Positions 8,424 to 17,709 are shown, counted from the first letter of the stretch. The stretch: DNA of 64,000 nt from Vulcanimicrobiota bacterium (GCA_017307785.1 JAFKGI010000006.1:186001-250000); one strand, 5' to 3'. A program made the numbers and translations. The notes: generated by a model from the letters alone, not told the origin.

Positions 8424-9074
8424 TTAAAAAAGCTGAAACTCGGTCTCCCCCACACGAATGCGATCTCCGGGACGTACTCCGCCCGGGCGGTCGGTCGGTA
8501 GCAGGGCCAGCCATTCCAGCTCGCCTTTGAGGCGGGTGATCTGCACCGGCCTGGTAGCCCGCCCGGAATAGCTGAGTTCATAACGCCCGGCGATGTCTTT
8601 CCAGGCCAGACGGAGGCTCTGCGGCTCCAGGCCGTCGATCAAGATCTCTTGATCATACCAGCGCTCGGCCTTGCCCCCAGGACCCCCGATCGCCACGGTG
8701 TAGCCGGAGATGGGAAAGACCTGCTCGCCAAAGCGCACACGCAGCGCCGGTCGAGCCTGCAGGGTGATGCGGGTGGAAACCAGCTGGAGAACGCACTCCC
8801 CGAGCTCGAGTCGGTCCCCGGCCTTCAGCACACAGCTCTCGAGCTGGTGACCGTTGATCCGGATCGGGTTGGTGGTAGAGAGATTGACCAGCAGGAAACC
8901 GGCCGGGCTCCAGGCCAGCTCGGCGTGACGCCGCGAAACGGTATCGTTGTCGATGTGCACGAAGCCCGGGTCGACCGGATAGCCGGGACTGGTCCGGCCC
9001 AGCACCATGGCTTCCTGATCCAACGGGTAGGTCTGGCCGGTGGCCTCGTCTTTAAGCTGCAGTCCTCTATCCAT
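8424..9074 (-). CDS. FHA-domain protein, two-part architecture
   Basis: 216 residues. The N-terminal half is a forkhead-associated domain with the expected residues: VLGRTSP (Gly-Arg), VSRRHAEL (Ser-Arg-x-His, phosphothreonine contact), NLSTTNPIRING (Asn and Asn-Gly) and GDRLELGECVLQL. The second half (from about 110) is a distinct beta-rich region containing RWYDQEILIDG, shared in outline with the protein encoded divergently at 9134. FHA domains bind phosphothreonine, so the adjacent Ser/Thr kinases are natural partners. No signal peptide or membrane helix. The 59-bp gap to the divergent paralogue must hold both promoters. Confidence 0.88.
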   Translation of the reverse strand: MDRGLQLKDEATGQTYPLDQEAMVLGRTSPGYPVDPGFVHIDNDTVSRRHAELAWSPAGFLLVNLSTTNPIRINGHQLESCVLKAGDRLELGECVLQLVSTRITLQARPALRVRFGEQVFPISGYTVAIGGPGGKAERWYDQEILIDGLEPQSLRLAWKDIAGRYELSYSGRATRPVQITRLKGELEWLALLPTDRPGGVRPGDRIRVGETEFQLF

Positions 9075-9133
9075 GGGGCCCGTTTCGTCGGCGGGCCGGG
9101 AGGGCCCCTGCAGCCGGCCGGGAAGCTCGAGCG

Positions 9134-9925
9134 ATGCTCAACTCCGGATTGCAAATGAAAGTGACCGAAGGCTCCGCCCGCGGTAGCATCCACCCCCTCG
9201 ACTGCGAACGTATCAGCATCGGGAGGGCCACAGGCTCGGTGCGTCAGGTAGGCTGGGTGCATCTGCGCGACGAGACGGTTTCTGGGCTCCAGGCCGACTT
9301 GATCTGGCAGCCCGAAACGCAGAAATTCTTGTTGGTCAATCGCTCCAGCACCAATCCCACCAAAGTCAATGAAGCCGAGGTCGAGCAGGTGGAACTGCAA
9401 CCGGGCGATCAGATTCGCATGGGCCGCTGCCTCCTCGATCTCCAGGAAACCGATCGGCGTTTTGTAACCCGCAAACCCCAGGCCCAACCCATGGCGGCGG
9501 CGGCGTTGGAACCGGTTGTAGCACCCGTGACCGAGGTGGCATTACCAACCGTCACTCGGTTCTTCTTGGAGTTTTTGGAAGGCACCAACGCTGGTCAGCG
9601 CCTGCCGTTGGATTCGCAGCGCACCGCGGTCGGAGGGGCCTATGACCCGACACAGCCTCCGGCCGACGACTGGTTTGATCAGGGTGTGGCCCTGGGCGAT
9701 GCCACTTTGCCTCCCTTCTGTCTGGCCCTGGTCCGCCACGAGCAAGGGTTTGCCATGTTGGCTCCGCGCGAGGCCGATGTGCTGGCCGGCCTGGAGCGTG
9801 AGGAAGACGACCTGATCTGGGTGGCCCAGCTGGGGCCGGGTCAGTCGGTCGTGCTCGAACCCGACGATCAGATGCGTCTGGGGCACCACCGGCTGCGGGT
9901 CTTGCGCCGCGAGGTCAGGGCTTAG
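9134..9925 (+). CDS. FHA-like protein with degenerate phosphothreonine-binding motif
   Basis: 263 residues. Same two-part plan as the divergent neighbour: FHA fold (ISIGRATG, FLLVNRSSTNPTKVNE, GDQIRMGRCLLDL) and a second region with DWFDQGVALGD matching RWYDQEILIDG of the neighbour. The core Ser-Arg-x-His motif reads SGLQADL, so the phosphopeptide-contact Arg and His are gone while the fold residues remain. This suggests a pseudo-FHA scaffold or a changed ligand. A Pro/Ala/Val-rich linker (about 115-140) joins the halves. It converges on the kinase gene with an 11-base overlap. Confidence 0.8.
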   Translation: MLNSGLQMKVTEGSARGSIHPLDCERISIGRATGSVRQVGWVHLRDETVSGLQADLIWQPETQKFLLVNRSSTNPTKVNEAEVEQVELQPGDQIRMGRCLLDLQETDRRFVTRKPQAQPMAAAALEPVVAPVTEVALPTVTRFFLEFLEGTNAGQRLPLDSQRTAVGGAYDPTQPPADDWFDQGVALGDATLPPFCLALVRHEQGFAMLAPREADVLAGLEREEDDLIWVAQLGPGQSVVLEPDDQMRLGHHRLRVLRREVRA

Positions 9926-11567
9926 CCAGACCCCACTCGGGGTGACTCAGGCGCACCCCTTTGGGCGATTCGACCAGGCGCCTGGCGTCGGATCCATCGG
10001 GCTGAGCGGAATAAACTCCGTCGGCCGCGGTGAAGGCGATCCGGGCATTGGGCGACCAGCTCAGATCCATGGGCTGCACACCCTGCAGGGAGACCGTCTG
10101 CTCTTTACCATCCCCCTCGACGGAGATCCGGTGAAGACTGAGCTGCTTGCCGTTAGCACGCAGAAAGGCCAGCTGACGGCCGTCGGGTGACCAGCAAGGG
10201 AACTGGTCTTTCTCGCCCGGACCGGGACTGGTGAGACTGCGACGGCGCCCGCCCGAATCCATAATCCAGATGGCTCGATCGGCCGCGAAAGTCAGTTGCG
10301 TTCCATCGGGAGAGAATGCCGGTTGGCGACCTTCATCCGCCAGTTGCACCGGCTTGCCCTTGACTTTCCCCTTCTCCAAGGACCATTTCATCAGACCTTT
10401 GCGGCTAAAGACGAGGTCGGTGGGTGAGACATCGAAGTCCTCGACCCCCTCGGCCAGTTTGCTCAACTTTTTCCCGTTCCGGTCGACCACTTGCAACTCT
10501 CCGTTGCGCACCACCGTCAGTTGGCCGGATTCCGGACCAAAGTGGGGGGATTTGCCCGACCCCAGGCTACGAATCTGTCCGTCCAGCTCGCGAATCTGGA
10601 TTTCGGCCGAATCGCCTTGAGTGGCTTGGTAGACGAGGGGCCCCGGTTGTCCGGCGTCCCTGCCTCGTAGGGCAGCGGCCGCCAGCCCTCCCAACAGCAG
10701 CACCGGCACCGCGACCTTAAGCCAGAGCGGAAGCCCGGCTCTGGCGGATGCGGGCACGGCCACCACTCGCGAACCATCAAAACCGGCGGCCAGAGCCTCG
10801 GCGAATTCACCGCAACTGGCGAAGCGCTCACCGGGGTCCTTGGCCATGGCCTTGAGGATGGCGGCGGCGGCCCCGCGAGGTAACCCCCCTGGTGCGGGGG
10901 GCGGAGTGCGCATGTGAGCCGTCATGACTTCCATCATGTTGCCGGTGAAGGGCAGCCGCCCGCAGGCCAGCTGGTAAATCATCACGGCCAAAGCGTACTG
11001 ATCGGAGCGGCCATCCAGCTCTTTCAAGGAAAGATGCTCGGGCGACATATACTCGGGCGTGCCCACCGCCATGCCGGGAGCGGTCAGGCCTTCTTGCTCG
11101 AGCATTTTGGCCACGCCAAAATCGGTCAAGTAGAGGTGATCGCCCCGGTCGACCAGCACGTTATGCGGCTTGATGTCGCGGTGGACGACGCCGTGGGAGT
11201 GGGCGAAATCCAGCGCGGAACCGAGCTGGCGAGCGATGGAGACCAGCCGCTCCGGAGGCGTGAGGGTTTCGGGCAGGGTGCCGCCCTCGACCAGACGCAT
11301 GGCGATCCACAGATAGTCGGCGTTGCTGGCGTAGTCATAGATCGGCAGGATGTTGGGATGCTCCAGTTTTTGCATCATCTGCTTCTCGCGCTGGAAGCGA
11401 GCCACAACATCCATGGTGTCGCCAGGAATGCGGCGAATCACCTTGAGGGCCACTTCGCGGTCCAGACTGTGCTGCTGGGCGCGGTAGACGCTGGCCATGC
11501 CCCCCTGGCCCACACGCGCTTGAATGGTGAAGCCGCCCAATTTCTGACCTATCAAATCGTCTGACAT
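9915..11567 (-). CDS. Ser/Thr protein kinase with C-terminal TolB-like beta-propeller
   Basis: 550 residues. The kinase domain spans about 10-265: VGQGGMASVYRAQ, VALKVI, VVHRDIKPHNVLVD, LTDFGVAK and GTPEYMSPE are all intact, so it should be active. A single membrane helix follows (LWLKVAVPVLLLGGLAAAAL, about 278-300), then an outside region with repeated TolB/WD40-like phrases: RQPAFSPDGTQLTF, FPCWSPDGRQLAFL and DLSWSPNARIAFT. This is the common PknB-like order, cytoplasmic kinase and extracytoplasmic sensor. It lies between the FHA pair and the divergent kinase at 11618, forming a kinase-FHA island. Confidence 0.93.
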   Translation of the reverse strand: MSDDLIGQKLGGFTIQARVGQGGMASVYRAQQHSLDREVALKVIRRIPGDTMDVVARFQREKQMMQKLEHPNILPIYDYASNADYLWIAMRLVEGGTLPETLTPPERLVSIARQLGSALDFAHSHGVVHRDIKPHNVLVDRGDHLYLTDFGVAKMLEQEGLTAPGMAVGTPEYMSPEHLSLKELDGRSDQYALAVMIYQLACGRLPFTGNMMEVMTAHMRTPPPAPGGLPRGAAAAILKAMAKDPGERFASCGEFAEALAAGFDGSRVVAVPASARAGLPLWLKVAVPVLLLGGLAAAALRGRDAGQPGPLVYQATQGDSAEIQIRELDGQIRSLGSGKSPHFGPESGQLTVVRNGELQVVDRNGKKLSKLAEGVEDFDVSPTDLVFSRKGLMKWSLEKGKVKGKPVQLADEGRQPAFSPDGTQLTFAADRAIWIMDSGGRRRSLTSPGPGEKDQFPCWSPDGRQLAFLRANGKQLSLHRISVEGDGKEQTVSLQGVQPMDLSWSPNARIAFTAADGVYSAQPDGSDARRLVESPKGVRLSHPEWGLAKP

Positions 11568-11617
11568 AGTGGTGGCTTTCTAAAGGTCGCTCCCGAACCC
11601 TGGAGAAACCTGCTGAC

Positions 11618-12952
11618 ATGAGCCTGAACCCCGACGAATTCCTGCACGAGCGCTACCGCATTGTGCGCATCCTCAAGAGTGGAGGCATGGGTTCGGTCTA
11701 TGAGGCCATCGACACCAAACTGGCCGACTCCCCTTGCGCCGTCAAAGAGATCCACGAAGCCGCCCTGGCCAGCCGTGACGCCAACTATATCCAAACGCGA
11801 TTCTACGAGGAAATGAAGGCGCTGGTTGCCCTCGATCACGCTTCCATTCCCAAAGTTCGCGATTACCTGACCGAAGACGCCAAGGTCTACATCGTCATGG
11901 AGTTGGTGCAGGGGCGCAGCTTGCAGGAAGAAATCGATCAGCGCCTCGAGATGAAAGAGGAGCCGCCGGTCGACTATATCGTGCTCGATATGATCCGACT
12001 CCTGGATACCCTGACCTATCTGCACCATCAGGAGCCGCCCGTCATTCACCGCGACGTGAAGCCCGCCAACATCTTGCGGGACGGGCGCAGTGGCATGATC
12101 AAGTTGGTGGACTTCGGGCTAGCTCGCAGCGCCGACGGCCCGAACACGCAGACGGTAGTGGGCACGATGGGTTACTGCGCCCCTGAGCAACTGATGGGCA
12201 AAGCCGAGCCGCGCTCGGACGTCTACGCGGTCGGTGTCACCCTCATGCACCTGCTGACCGGGGTGCCTCCAGAGATGGAGTTGTTCGAGGCTCGCAAGCC
12301 CGAGCTACCGGGGCTGCGACCGGGCCTCGAATCGATCATCGAAAAGGCCACTCAGATCAAGCCGGCCGACCGCTACGCCGACGCCGCCGAAATGTCGCTG
12401 GCTCTGCAAACCTGGTTGCACAGGCCTGCTTCCGCTCCGGTGGTGGCTCCCCCGATTGCGACCCCCGCTGCGGCGGGCCCGCTGGCCAGCCCCCGCGGTA
12501 AGGCGATGGCCGGGACCTTTGTGTTGCTGGCAGCACTCGCCGGTTTCGGCGTCAGTCAGATGCCCAAAGCCAAAGCGCCCAGCCAGGCGCTGGTCCCCAC
12601 GGCCAGTCCGACCGTGAGTGAGGCGACTCTGCAAGCCGCCGCCAAGCATCTTACGCTGCCCACGAAATCCCTGAAGGAGGTGACCTACAAGGCTCCGCCT
12701 CCTCCGCCGAGGCCTCAGCCACGCTATGAGGCGCCCAGTTATTCGAATCAGTCGGCGGGTTATCAGCCGGCCCGCGTCACCTATCGGAGGCAACGGGCGG
12801 CTTACCGCCCGGAGCCGGTGTATCGGCCACGACGCGTCTACCGCCAGCCGGCCTACAACCCCCCACCTGTGCAGGTAAACATGGGCGGCGGAGGCATCCA
12901 GGCCCAGATCAATGGTCCCGGCGGCATCCAGATCCGAGGCGGCTTCCGCTAG
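11618..12952 (+). CDS. Ser/Thr protein kinase with short Pro/Tyr/Arg-rich outer tail
   Basis: 444 residues. The kinase domain covers about 10-265: LKSGGMGSVYEAID, AVKEI, VIHRDVKPANILRD, LVDFGLARS and GTMGYCAPEQ. A Pro/Ala linker leads to a membrane helix (AMAGTFVLLAALAGFGV, about 297-315). The remaining 130 residues have no folded-domain look; they are rich in Tyr, Pro and Arg (YQPARVTYRRQRAAYRPEP) and end with a Gly-rich stretch containing GGIQAQINGPGGIQIRGG. Such a basic tail could contact cell wall or polyanion (inference). Divergent from the kinase at 9915-11567 with a 50-bp gap. Confidence 0.92.
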   Translation: MSLNPDEFLHERYRIVRILKSGGMGSVYEAIDTKLADSPCAVKEIHEAALASRDANYIQTRFYEEMKALVALDHASIPKVRDYLTEDAKVYIVMELVQGRSLQEEIDQRLEMKEEPPVDYIVLDMIRLLDTLTYLHHQEPPVIHRDVKPANILRDGRSGMIKLVDFGLARSADGPNTQTVVGTMGYCAPEQLMGKAEPRSDVYAVGVTLMHLLTGVPPEMELFEARKPELPGLRPGLESIIEKATQIKPADRYADAAEMSLALQTWLHRPASAPVVAPPIATPAAAGPLASPRGKAMAGTFVLLAALAGFGVSQMPKAKAPSQALVPTASPTVSEATLQAAAKHLTLPTKSLKEVTYKAPPPPPRPQPRYEAPSYSNQSAGYQPARVTYRRQRAAYRPEPVYRPRRVYRQPAYNPPPVQVNMGGGGIQAQINGPGGIQIRGGFR

Positions 12953-13051
12953 GAGCCAGGGGCTGCCCGGCCCCAGGCGAGGCAAAAACCCCGCTCCAGG
13001 CGGGCACCGGGCGGGTGCTTTCCGCGGAGGTCTGCCCCCTGCTCTCGAGAG

Positions 13052-14074
13052 CTAGCCGACCTGGAAGGTGGCCAGCAGAGCGCGGTGGTCGGTCGGATAT
13101 GGAGTGACGACGATGTCGGCGAACTCGGGCTTTTCGCCCACGATCTGGATGTCTTTCAGCTTGAGTTCGGCACCGCGATACTGCACGAAGTCGATGCGGT
13201 CGTGGTGCTCCTTGGGATCATCCTGGGCGGCATTGGGCGTCCAGGTGTTGCCCGGGTGGGCCATCTCGTCGGGATATTTCTCGCGGTAAGAGTCGGTAAA
13301 ACCGGCCGCTTCCCACTGACGAGAGCCGGGCCATTCGCATTTGATGGGATGCCGTCCGGCCTTGTGGGCCGCTTCGGTCCAGTCCTTGTGAGAGGGTTCG
13401 TTGAAGTCGCCGGTGGCGATGACGGGCAGATTCAGGCTGGCAGCGTCGGCGATCATGGTGCGCACTTCTTTGCCGCGCGTCTTATTGGCCGCGGCGATGG
13501 CCTGAGCTTCGGTGTTCAGGTAGACGCCGCCGCCGGTGGGCAGGTGCAGCAACTGGTGGGGCTGATAGGGAAACGAAGTCAGGTGGGCGTTCAAGAAACC
13601 GACCTGCTTGCCGTTCTCCAGAGTGACCTGGACGCCATACTTGTTGTCGGTCACTTTCTCGATCGGGAAGCGGCTGAGCAGGGCCGTGCGCTTGTCCTGC
13701 TGCAGGCTGTGCATTCCAAACTTCTCGGCCAGTTGCTTGGTGCTGGCCGCCGACTCTTGCAGTCCGATGAGGTCCGGCTGGGTGGCCTCGATGATGCGGG
13801 CAATCTCGTCTACGCCCGATTCGCTGTCAAACATAATATTGACCGAGAGAACCTTGAGCAGGGCCGGTCCGGCCGGTCCCTGATTCTGGGCGGCTACAGC
13901 GGCGGCGGTGGCCTGCGCGCTCTTGGCCAGCTGGGCACCGGAAGCTGCGGGGGCCGCTCCGCTCAACTGAATCGAGTCGGCTACGGGGGCCGTCTGGTCG
14001 GGCTGCGCGGCTGCTTTGCTTGCTCGCGGGCCAGGGGTGAAGGTGGGTCGCTGTGTGTGTATCGCTCCGATCAT
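13052..14074 (-). CDS. Endonuclease/exonuclease/phosphatase-fold protein
   Basis: 340 residues. Residues from about 70 show the EEP (DNase I-like) signatures: LKVLSVNIMF (Asn), PDLIGLQES (metal Glu), NLPVIATGDFNEPSH (GDFN), HDRIDFVQY and YPTDHRALLATF (final Asp-His). All catalytic positions are present. The family includes nucleases, sphingomyelinases and inositol phosphatases; substrate cannot be assigned. The first 65 residues are low complexity (Ala/Gln/Pro) with DSIQLSG, and there is no signal peptide. The same type of opening occurs in the protease at 7111 (IDRVEISE). It is the last gene before a convergent kinase, about 100 bp away. Confidence 0.85.
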   Translation of the reverse strand: MIGAIHTQRPTFTPGPRASKAAAQPDQTAPVADSIQLSGAAPAASGAQLAKSAQATAAAVAAQNQGPAGPALLKVLSVNIMFDSESGVDEIARIIEATQPDLIGLQESAASTKQLAEKFGMHSLQQDKRTALLSRFPIEKVTDNKYGVQVTLENGKQVGFLNAHLTSFPYQPHQLLHLPTGGGVYLNTEAQAIAAANKTRGKEVRTMIADAASLNLPVIATGDFNEPSHKDWTEAAHKAGRHPIKCEWPGSRQWEAAGFTDSYREKYPDEMAHPGNTWTPNAAQDDPKEHHDRIDFVQYRGAELKLKDIQIVGEKPEFADIVVTPYPTDHRALLATFQVG

Positions 14075-14114
14075 GACTTGCTCAGGGTAAGGCTTCTAGC
14101 CCGCTAGAGTGTGA

Positions 14115-15038
14115 CTAGAGCGTGAACGGAACGTCAAACAGGTGCAATCCCAACCGGGAAGAGAGTTCCTGGCACACCTGAATGGCGCGCACGCTGGTGC
14201 CGCGCTCGTCCAGCAAGGGACTGTAGATGCCGATGCCCAGCTTTCCGGGGGCCACCGCCAGCATTCCGCCACCGACTCCGCTCTTGGCCGGCAACCCCAC
14301 TCGGTAAGCCCATTCGCCCGAGAAATCGTAGAGTCCGCAAGTGAACATGACCGACAGCAGGTCGCGCACGTATTCGTTGGCCAGAGCGCGCCGCTCGGTG
14401 GCCGGGTTCACGCCGCCGTTGGCCAGGGTGGCGGCCATGCTGGCCAGGTCGGTGGAGGTCACCAGCAACGAGCACTGCTGGAAGTAGAGGTCGAGAATCT
14501 CTTCCACATTGCTGCCGATCATTTGAAAGTTGAGCATCAGATGGGCCATGGCGCGGTTGCGGTGGCCGGTGCTGCGTTCGGAGAGAAACACCGACATGTC
14601 GGCGCTGATGTCGTGGCCGACGTAGGTGGAGAAGACCTGCATCAGGCGATTCAGGCGGTCGGCCGGGCCGGTGCCGCGGATCAAATTGCTGGTGGCGATG
14701 GCGCCGGCATTGACCATCGGATTGAAGGGTCGCTTGGACTTCTCGTCCAGAGTAATAGAATTGAAGGGGTCTCCGGTCGGCTCGACTCCGACCCGACGCA
14801 GCACTTCCTCGCGGCCGTAGTCCTCGAGCGCGATACCGTAAACGAATGGCTTGGAAATCGACTGGATGGTGAACTTGCGTTCAAAGTCGCCGGCCTGGTA
14901 AACCTGGCCCTCGGCCGTGACCAGACTGATGCCGAAGTGGTCCGGATTGGCTTTGGCCAGCTCGGGAATGTAGTCGGCCAGTTTGCCTTCGCGCAGCGGC
15001 AAATAGCGCTGGTGTAATTCTTCGAGAAGCTCCTGCAT
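14115..15038 (-). CDS. glsA: Glutaminase
   Basis: 307 residues, the normal length of bacterial glutaminase A, a serine-dependent beta-lactamase-like fold enzyme that converts L-glutamine to glutamate and ammonia. The nucleophile Ser-x-x-Lys motif is seen in [13 protein letters not shown]; other conserved blocks are [53 protein letters not shown] and [14 protein letters not shown]. The stop of the acyltransferase upstream is immediately before this ATG, so they are translationally coupled. Neighbours (adenosine deaminase, a carbamoylase further off) suggest nitrogen scavenging. Confidence 0.95.
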   Translation of the reverse strand: MQELLEELHQRYLPLREGKLADYIPELAKANPDHFGISLVTAEGQVYQAGDFERKFTIQSISKPFVYGIALEDYGREEVLRRVGVEPTGDPFNSITLDEKSKRPFNPMVNAGAIATSNLIRGTGPADRLNRLMQVFSTYVGHDISADMSVFLSERSTGHRNRAMAHLMLNFQMIGSNVEEILDLYFQQCSLLVTSTDLASMAATLANGGVNPATERRALANEYVRDLLSVMFTCGLYDFSGEWAYRVGLPAKSGVGGGMLAVAPGKLGIGIYSPLLDERGTSVRAIQVCQELSSRLGLHLFDVPFTL

Positions 15039-15713
15039 TTACTTGGGCTGGCGGGCTTTGAGGAACTTGGCGGGCACGCCGCCCCAGACCTCATTGGCGG
15101 GAATCTTGGTGTCTTTGAGCACAATCGCGCCGGCGGCCACGATGGAGTTGTCGCCTACCTCGACGCCCGGCATGAGCACGGCTTTCTGGCTGATCAACAC
15201 GTTCTTGCCCAGCTTGATGGGCGCCAGCACCAGATTACCGCCTTCGGCCACGTGGGCCGACATCACCGCGTCCCCGCCGATCAAGCAGCCGTCTCCAATT
15301 TCCAGCAGTCCGTGGTCGTGCAGGTATTTGGTGTTGATCATCACGTTCTTGCCAATCTTGGCGCCCAGCACTTTCAGGTAGAGCGTGCCCAAGGGGGTGA
15401 TCATGAAGAAGTCGCCCACCGTGAATTTGACCAGCATATAGAGTGAAGAGGCGCTGGCCCAACGGAAGGCCTGCAGCGAGGTCAGTTTGTGACGACCGGG
15501 CTTGAGATGCATGAACAGCAGATGGTGGAACACCGCGCACCAGAAGAGCAGCGCCGCCCCCGAGAGAAAGTAGCCCAGACCCAGCGCCATGCTGATACCC
15601 AGCGGGCCATGCTGGGCCAGCGGCGTCAGCAGCAGCACGCTGGGGTAAATCGCCAGTCCTAGCAGCAAGCCGCCCAGCAGCAGCGAGAGCATGGTGAAAA
15701 TCAAGATGATCAT
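15039..15713 (-). CDS. Membrane-anchored hexapeptide-repeat acyltransferase
   Basis: 224 residues. Two membrane helices fill the first 75 residues (LLLGGLLLGLAIYPSVLLL, GYFLSGAALLFWCAVFHHLL), then about 115 residues of left-handed beta-helix hexapeptide repeats: IGKNVMINTKYL, LEIGDGCLIGGDAVMSAHV, LGKNVLISQKAVLMPGV and VGDNSIVAAGAIVLKD. The end GGVPAKFLKARQ is typical of acetyltransferases of the NRPS-C-terminal/Pls type. The acyl acceptor is unknown. The gene overlaps the darcynin-like gene upstream by 4 bases and abuts glutaminase downstream. Confidence 0.82.
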   Translation of the reverse strand: MIILIFTMLSLLLGGLLLGLAIYPSVLLLTPLAQHGPLGISMALGLGYFLSGAALLFWCAVFHHLLFMHLKPGRHKLTSLQAFRWASASSLYMLVKFTVGDFFMITPLGTLYLKVLGAKIGKNVMINTKYLHDHGLLEIGDGCLIGGDAVMSAHVAEGGNLVLAPIKLGKNVLISQKAVLMPGVEVGDNSIVAAGAIVLKDTKIPANEVWGGVPAKFLKARQPK

Positions 15714-16030
15714 GGAGCCTCCTCGGTTAGGGGTGGACGCTCCACCCCCAATTGAACGCTGACTACGCTAAAATGGGGTTTTGAAAACACCGGATGGTCA
15801 CGAAGGCTCTCCCACAAATTGTGGTAGTCCAGGATGTCACTGAATTCGATCAGGACAAAATCCTGATACTTGCCGCTGAGGGCTTCCGAGTCGCAATAAC
15901 GCCAGAGCACGCGCGGATGCTGGGCGATGATTTCGTCCAGCTCCGTGCGATAGCTCTGACGGGTGCGCCGGTCCAGGCACAGCCAGTCCTTTTCCATTTT
16001 CAGGGTGAGCACGGCCACCAAATTAGGCAT
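15710..16030 (-). CDS. Darcynin-like small protein
   Basis: 106 residues from the ATG at 16030; a TTG 6 bases further out is possible but less likely. The body (LTLKMEKDWLCLDRRTRQSY ... YCDSEALSGKYQDFVLIEFSD) resembles the darcynin family of small dimeric alpha/beta-barrel-type proteins of unknown function: aromatic-rich, with a WRYCDSEALS-like block. It overlaps the adenosine deaminase stop by 8 bases and the acyltransferase start by 4, so it belongs to the same operon. The family name is from memory of motif shape; the function is unknown. Confidence 0.6.
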   Translation of the reverse strand: MPNLVAVLTLKMEKDWLCLDRRTRQSYRTELDEIIAQHPRVLWRYCDSEALSGKYQDFVLIEFSDILDYHNLWESLRDHPVFSKPHFSVVSVQLGVERPPLTEEAP

Positions 16031-17222
16031 TCGCAACCAGTTTGTCGTAGAAGTCGATAATCTGGCGCACGTAGGCGCGGCGCTCGGTGTAGGGGCCGTG
16101 GAAGAAGCTTCTCTTGAAGCCGTAGATCAGCGTTTGGCGGAGCTGACTGGGCGTCATTTGGAACGCTTCGACGGCCAGTTCCACTTCCCGGGTGACGGTT
16201 GTGTGACTGACCAGACGGTTGTCGGTGCACAGGGTAGCCGACAGCTTACGCTCGAGCATCTTGCCGAAGGCGTGTTCCTGGGCACTCTTGAGGTTCGGCA
16301 TGGTCTGCAGGTTGGAGGTGATACAAACCTCGATGGTCACACGCCGGTCGGCTACGTAACTGGCCAGCTTGTCGACATACTCGGTGGGGTTGGCCACGTC
16401 CGGACCGCACAGCTCGGGCGAGAAGAGATGGTAGCCGTGACCAATGCGGTCGGCGTGCAGGTCGGTGATGGCCTGGAAGATGCTTTCGGGGCCGTAGGCT
16501 TCACCCGCGTGCACGGTCTTTTGCATGAAGTTGCGATGCGCGAAAGCGTAGGCTTCCTTGTGGGCGCTGGCCGGGAAGCCGTCTTCGCGACCGGCCAGGT
16601 CGAAGCCCACGATGGGAATGCCTTCTTTGTCGCGGATGCGCACGGCAGCCCGAGCCAGCTCTTGCGAGGCCAGGCTGAGGTACGTTTCTTCAGGAGCGTC
16701 CTGGAAGAGGTCGAAGAGGTGGGAGAACCAAGAGGAGAAGCCGGCCGTGAAGAAGCGCATGGCGCACACGATGATGCCGTAGTGGAAAGGGGGCTCGCCG
16801 TGCTGAGCCACGGCCGGCGAGGCGGCGTGTTCTTTTTCGGCGCGCTCCAGGCCGCGGTTGACCGCCTGCAGCACTTCTTTGACGGAGAACCCCCGGTGGG
16901 TGTGTAGCTGAGGCGCGAAGCGCACTTCGATGTATCGCACGCCTTCGTTGATATTGTCCCAGGCCAGCTCGTAGGCGGTGCGTTCCAGGGCTTCGGCGTC
17001 CTGCAGAACGGCGCAGGTGTATTGAAAGCCGTGCAGATACTCGGCCAGGTTAGCGTATTGGGCACGGAAGACGGTTTCGTTGAGGCCCTCGACGGTGTTG
17101 GAGGGAAGCGAGACGTTGCGCTCTTTAGCCAGTTCGATCAAGGACTGCTCGCGCAGCGAGCCGTCGAGATGGACGTGCAGGTCGGTTTTGGGAAGAGCGC
17201 GGATTAATTCAGAAGATATCAT
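16023..17222 (-). CDS. add: Adenosine deaminase family protein
   Basis: 399 residues, metal-dependent amidohydrolase barrel. Motifs are KTDLHVHLDGSL (metal His pair), GFDLAGREDGFP, VHAGEAYGP (His and catalytic Glu), RIGHGYHL, EVCITSNLQT and ATLCTDNRLVSHTT. In classical adenosine deaminase the last motif carries Asp-Asp; here it is Asp-Asn (TDN). The metal Asp is kept but the second Asp is changed, so it could be a subfamily with altered substrate. It is first in a five-gene minus-strand operon running to 13052 and faces a small divergent gene at 17301. Confidence 0.85.
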   Translation of the reverse strand: MISSELIRALPKTDLHVHLDGSLREQSLIELAKERNVSLPSNTVEGLNETVFRAQYANLAEYLHGFQYTCAVLQDAEALERTAYELAWDNINEGVRYIEVRFAPQLHTHRGFSVKEVLQAVNRGLERAEKEHAASPAVAQHGEPPFHYGIIVCAMRFFTAGFSSWFSHLFDLFQDAPEETYLSLASQELARAAVRIRDKEGIPIVGFDLAGREDGFPASAHKEAYAFAHRNFMQKTVHAGEAYGPESIFQAITDLHADRIGHGYHLFSPELCGPDVANPTEYVDKLASYVADRRVTIEVCITSNLQTMPNLKSAQEHAFGKMLERKLSATLCTDNRLVSHTTVTREVELAVEAFQMTPSQLRQTLIYGFKRSFFHGPYTERRAYVRQIIDFYDKLVANA

Positions 17223-17300
17223 CGGGGCAGGTTTGCGACCGGCCCAAGGGTCCCCTTCATGGGGCAGGTCGTGCCTCGAGAGGACCCGAATTCCTGAAAG

Positions 17301-17657
17301 ATGGACTGGCAGCTCGCCCGGGAATATCGTCCCCCGCCGCAGCCACGCCCCCGCCCCGTCCGCAAAGGCTGGAGGTTGGGCCGGTGGTCGATGCTGGCCG
17401 CAAGTCTGGCCTGGCTACTTCCCATCATGCTGCTGTGCGCCCAGGTGGCGATGCACTCCCAGGACGGCTACTTCCAGGAAGCCCCGCGTCACAACACCGA
17501 CTGGCTGGTAGCGCACGTGGGCCAACCCCAGCGCGTCGTCCGCTACAACAACGCCTACCGCATCTGGGTCTACCCACGCGGATCGTTCCAGGTCGAAGTC
17601 GCCGTCAACCAACGCGACCAGATCTGCGGCGTCGGCTACGGCCGCGTGCCGCGCTAG
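17301..17657 (+). CDS. Small single-pass membrane protein, unknown
   Basis: 118 residues. A Pro/Arg-rich N-terminus (PPPQPRPRPVRK) leads to one membrane helix (SMLAASLAWLLPIMLLCAQV), then a short outer domain of about 70 residues with VGQPQRVVRYNNAYRIWVYP and QRDQICGVGYGRV. The basic segment before the helix predicts the C-terminus outside. The outer part resembles small SmpA/BamE-like repeat domains in outline (inference, weak). It is divergent from adenosine deaminase, and its stop lies inside a 22-bp repeat that recurs 37 bp downstream. Confidence 0.6.
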   Translation: MDWQLAREYRPPPQPRPRPVRKGWRLGRWSMLAASLAWLLPIMLLCAQVAMHSQDGYFQEAPRHNTDWLVAHVGQPQRVVRYNNAYRIWVYPRGSFQVEVAVNQRDQICGVGYGRVPR

Positions 17658-17709
17658 CTGGGTCGTGAAGGGTCAGCGCGCCAAAAAGCGCTAGCTGAGC
17701 CGTGAAGGG
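17651..17709. repeat. Short direct repeat (22 bp, 37-bp period) next to repeat element 1
   Basis: GCGCTAGCTG followed by a GTCGTGAAGGG-type end occurs at 17651-17672 and again, with two changes, at 17688-17709. The first copy overlaps the stop of the 118-residue gene; the second runs into the left arm of the element at 17704. This could be a partial duplication made during insertion. Confidence 0.6.
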
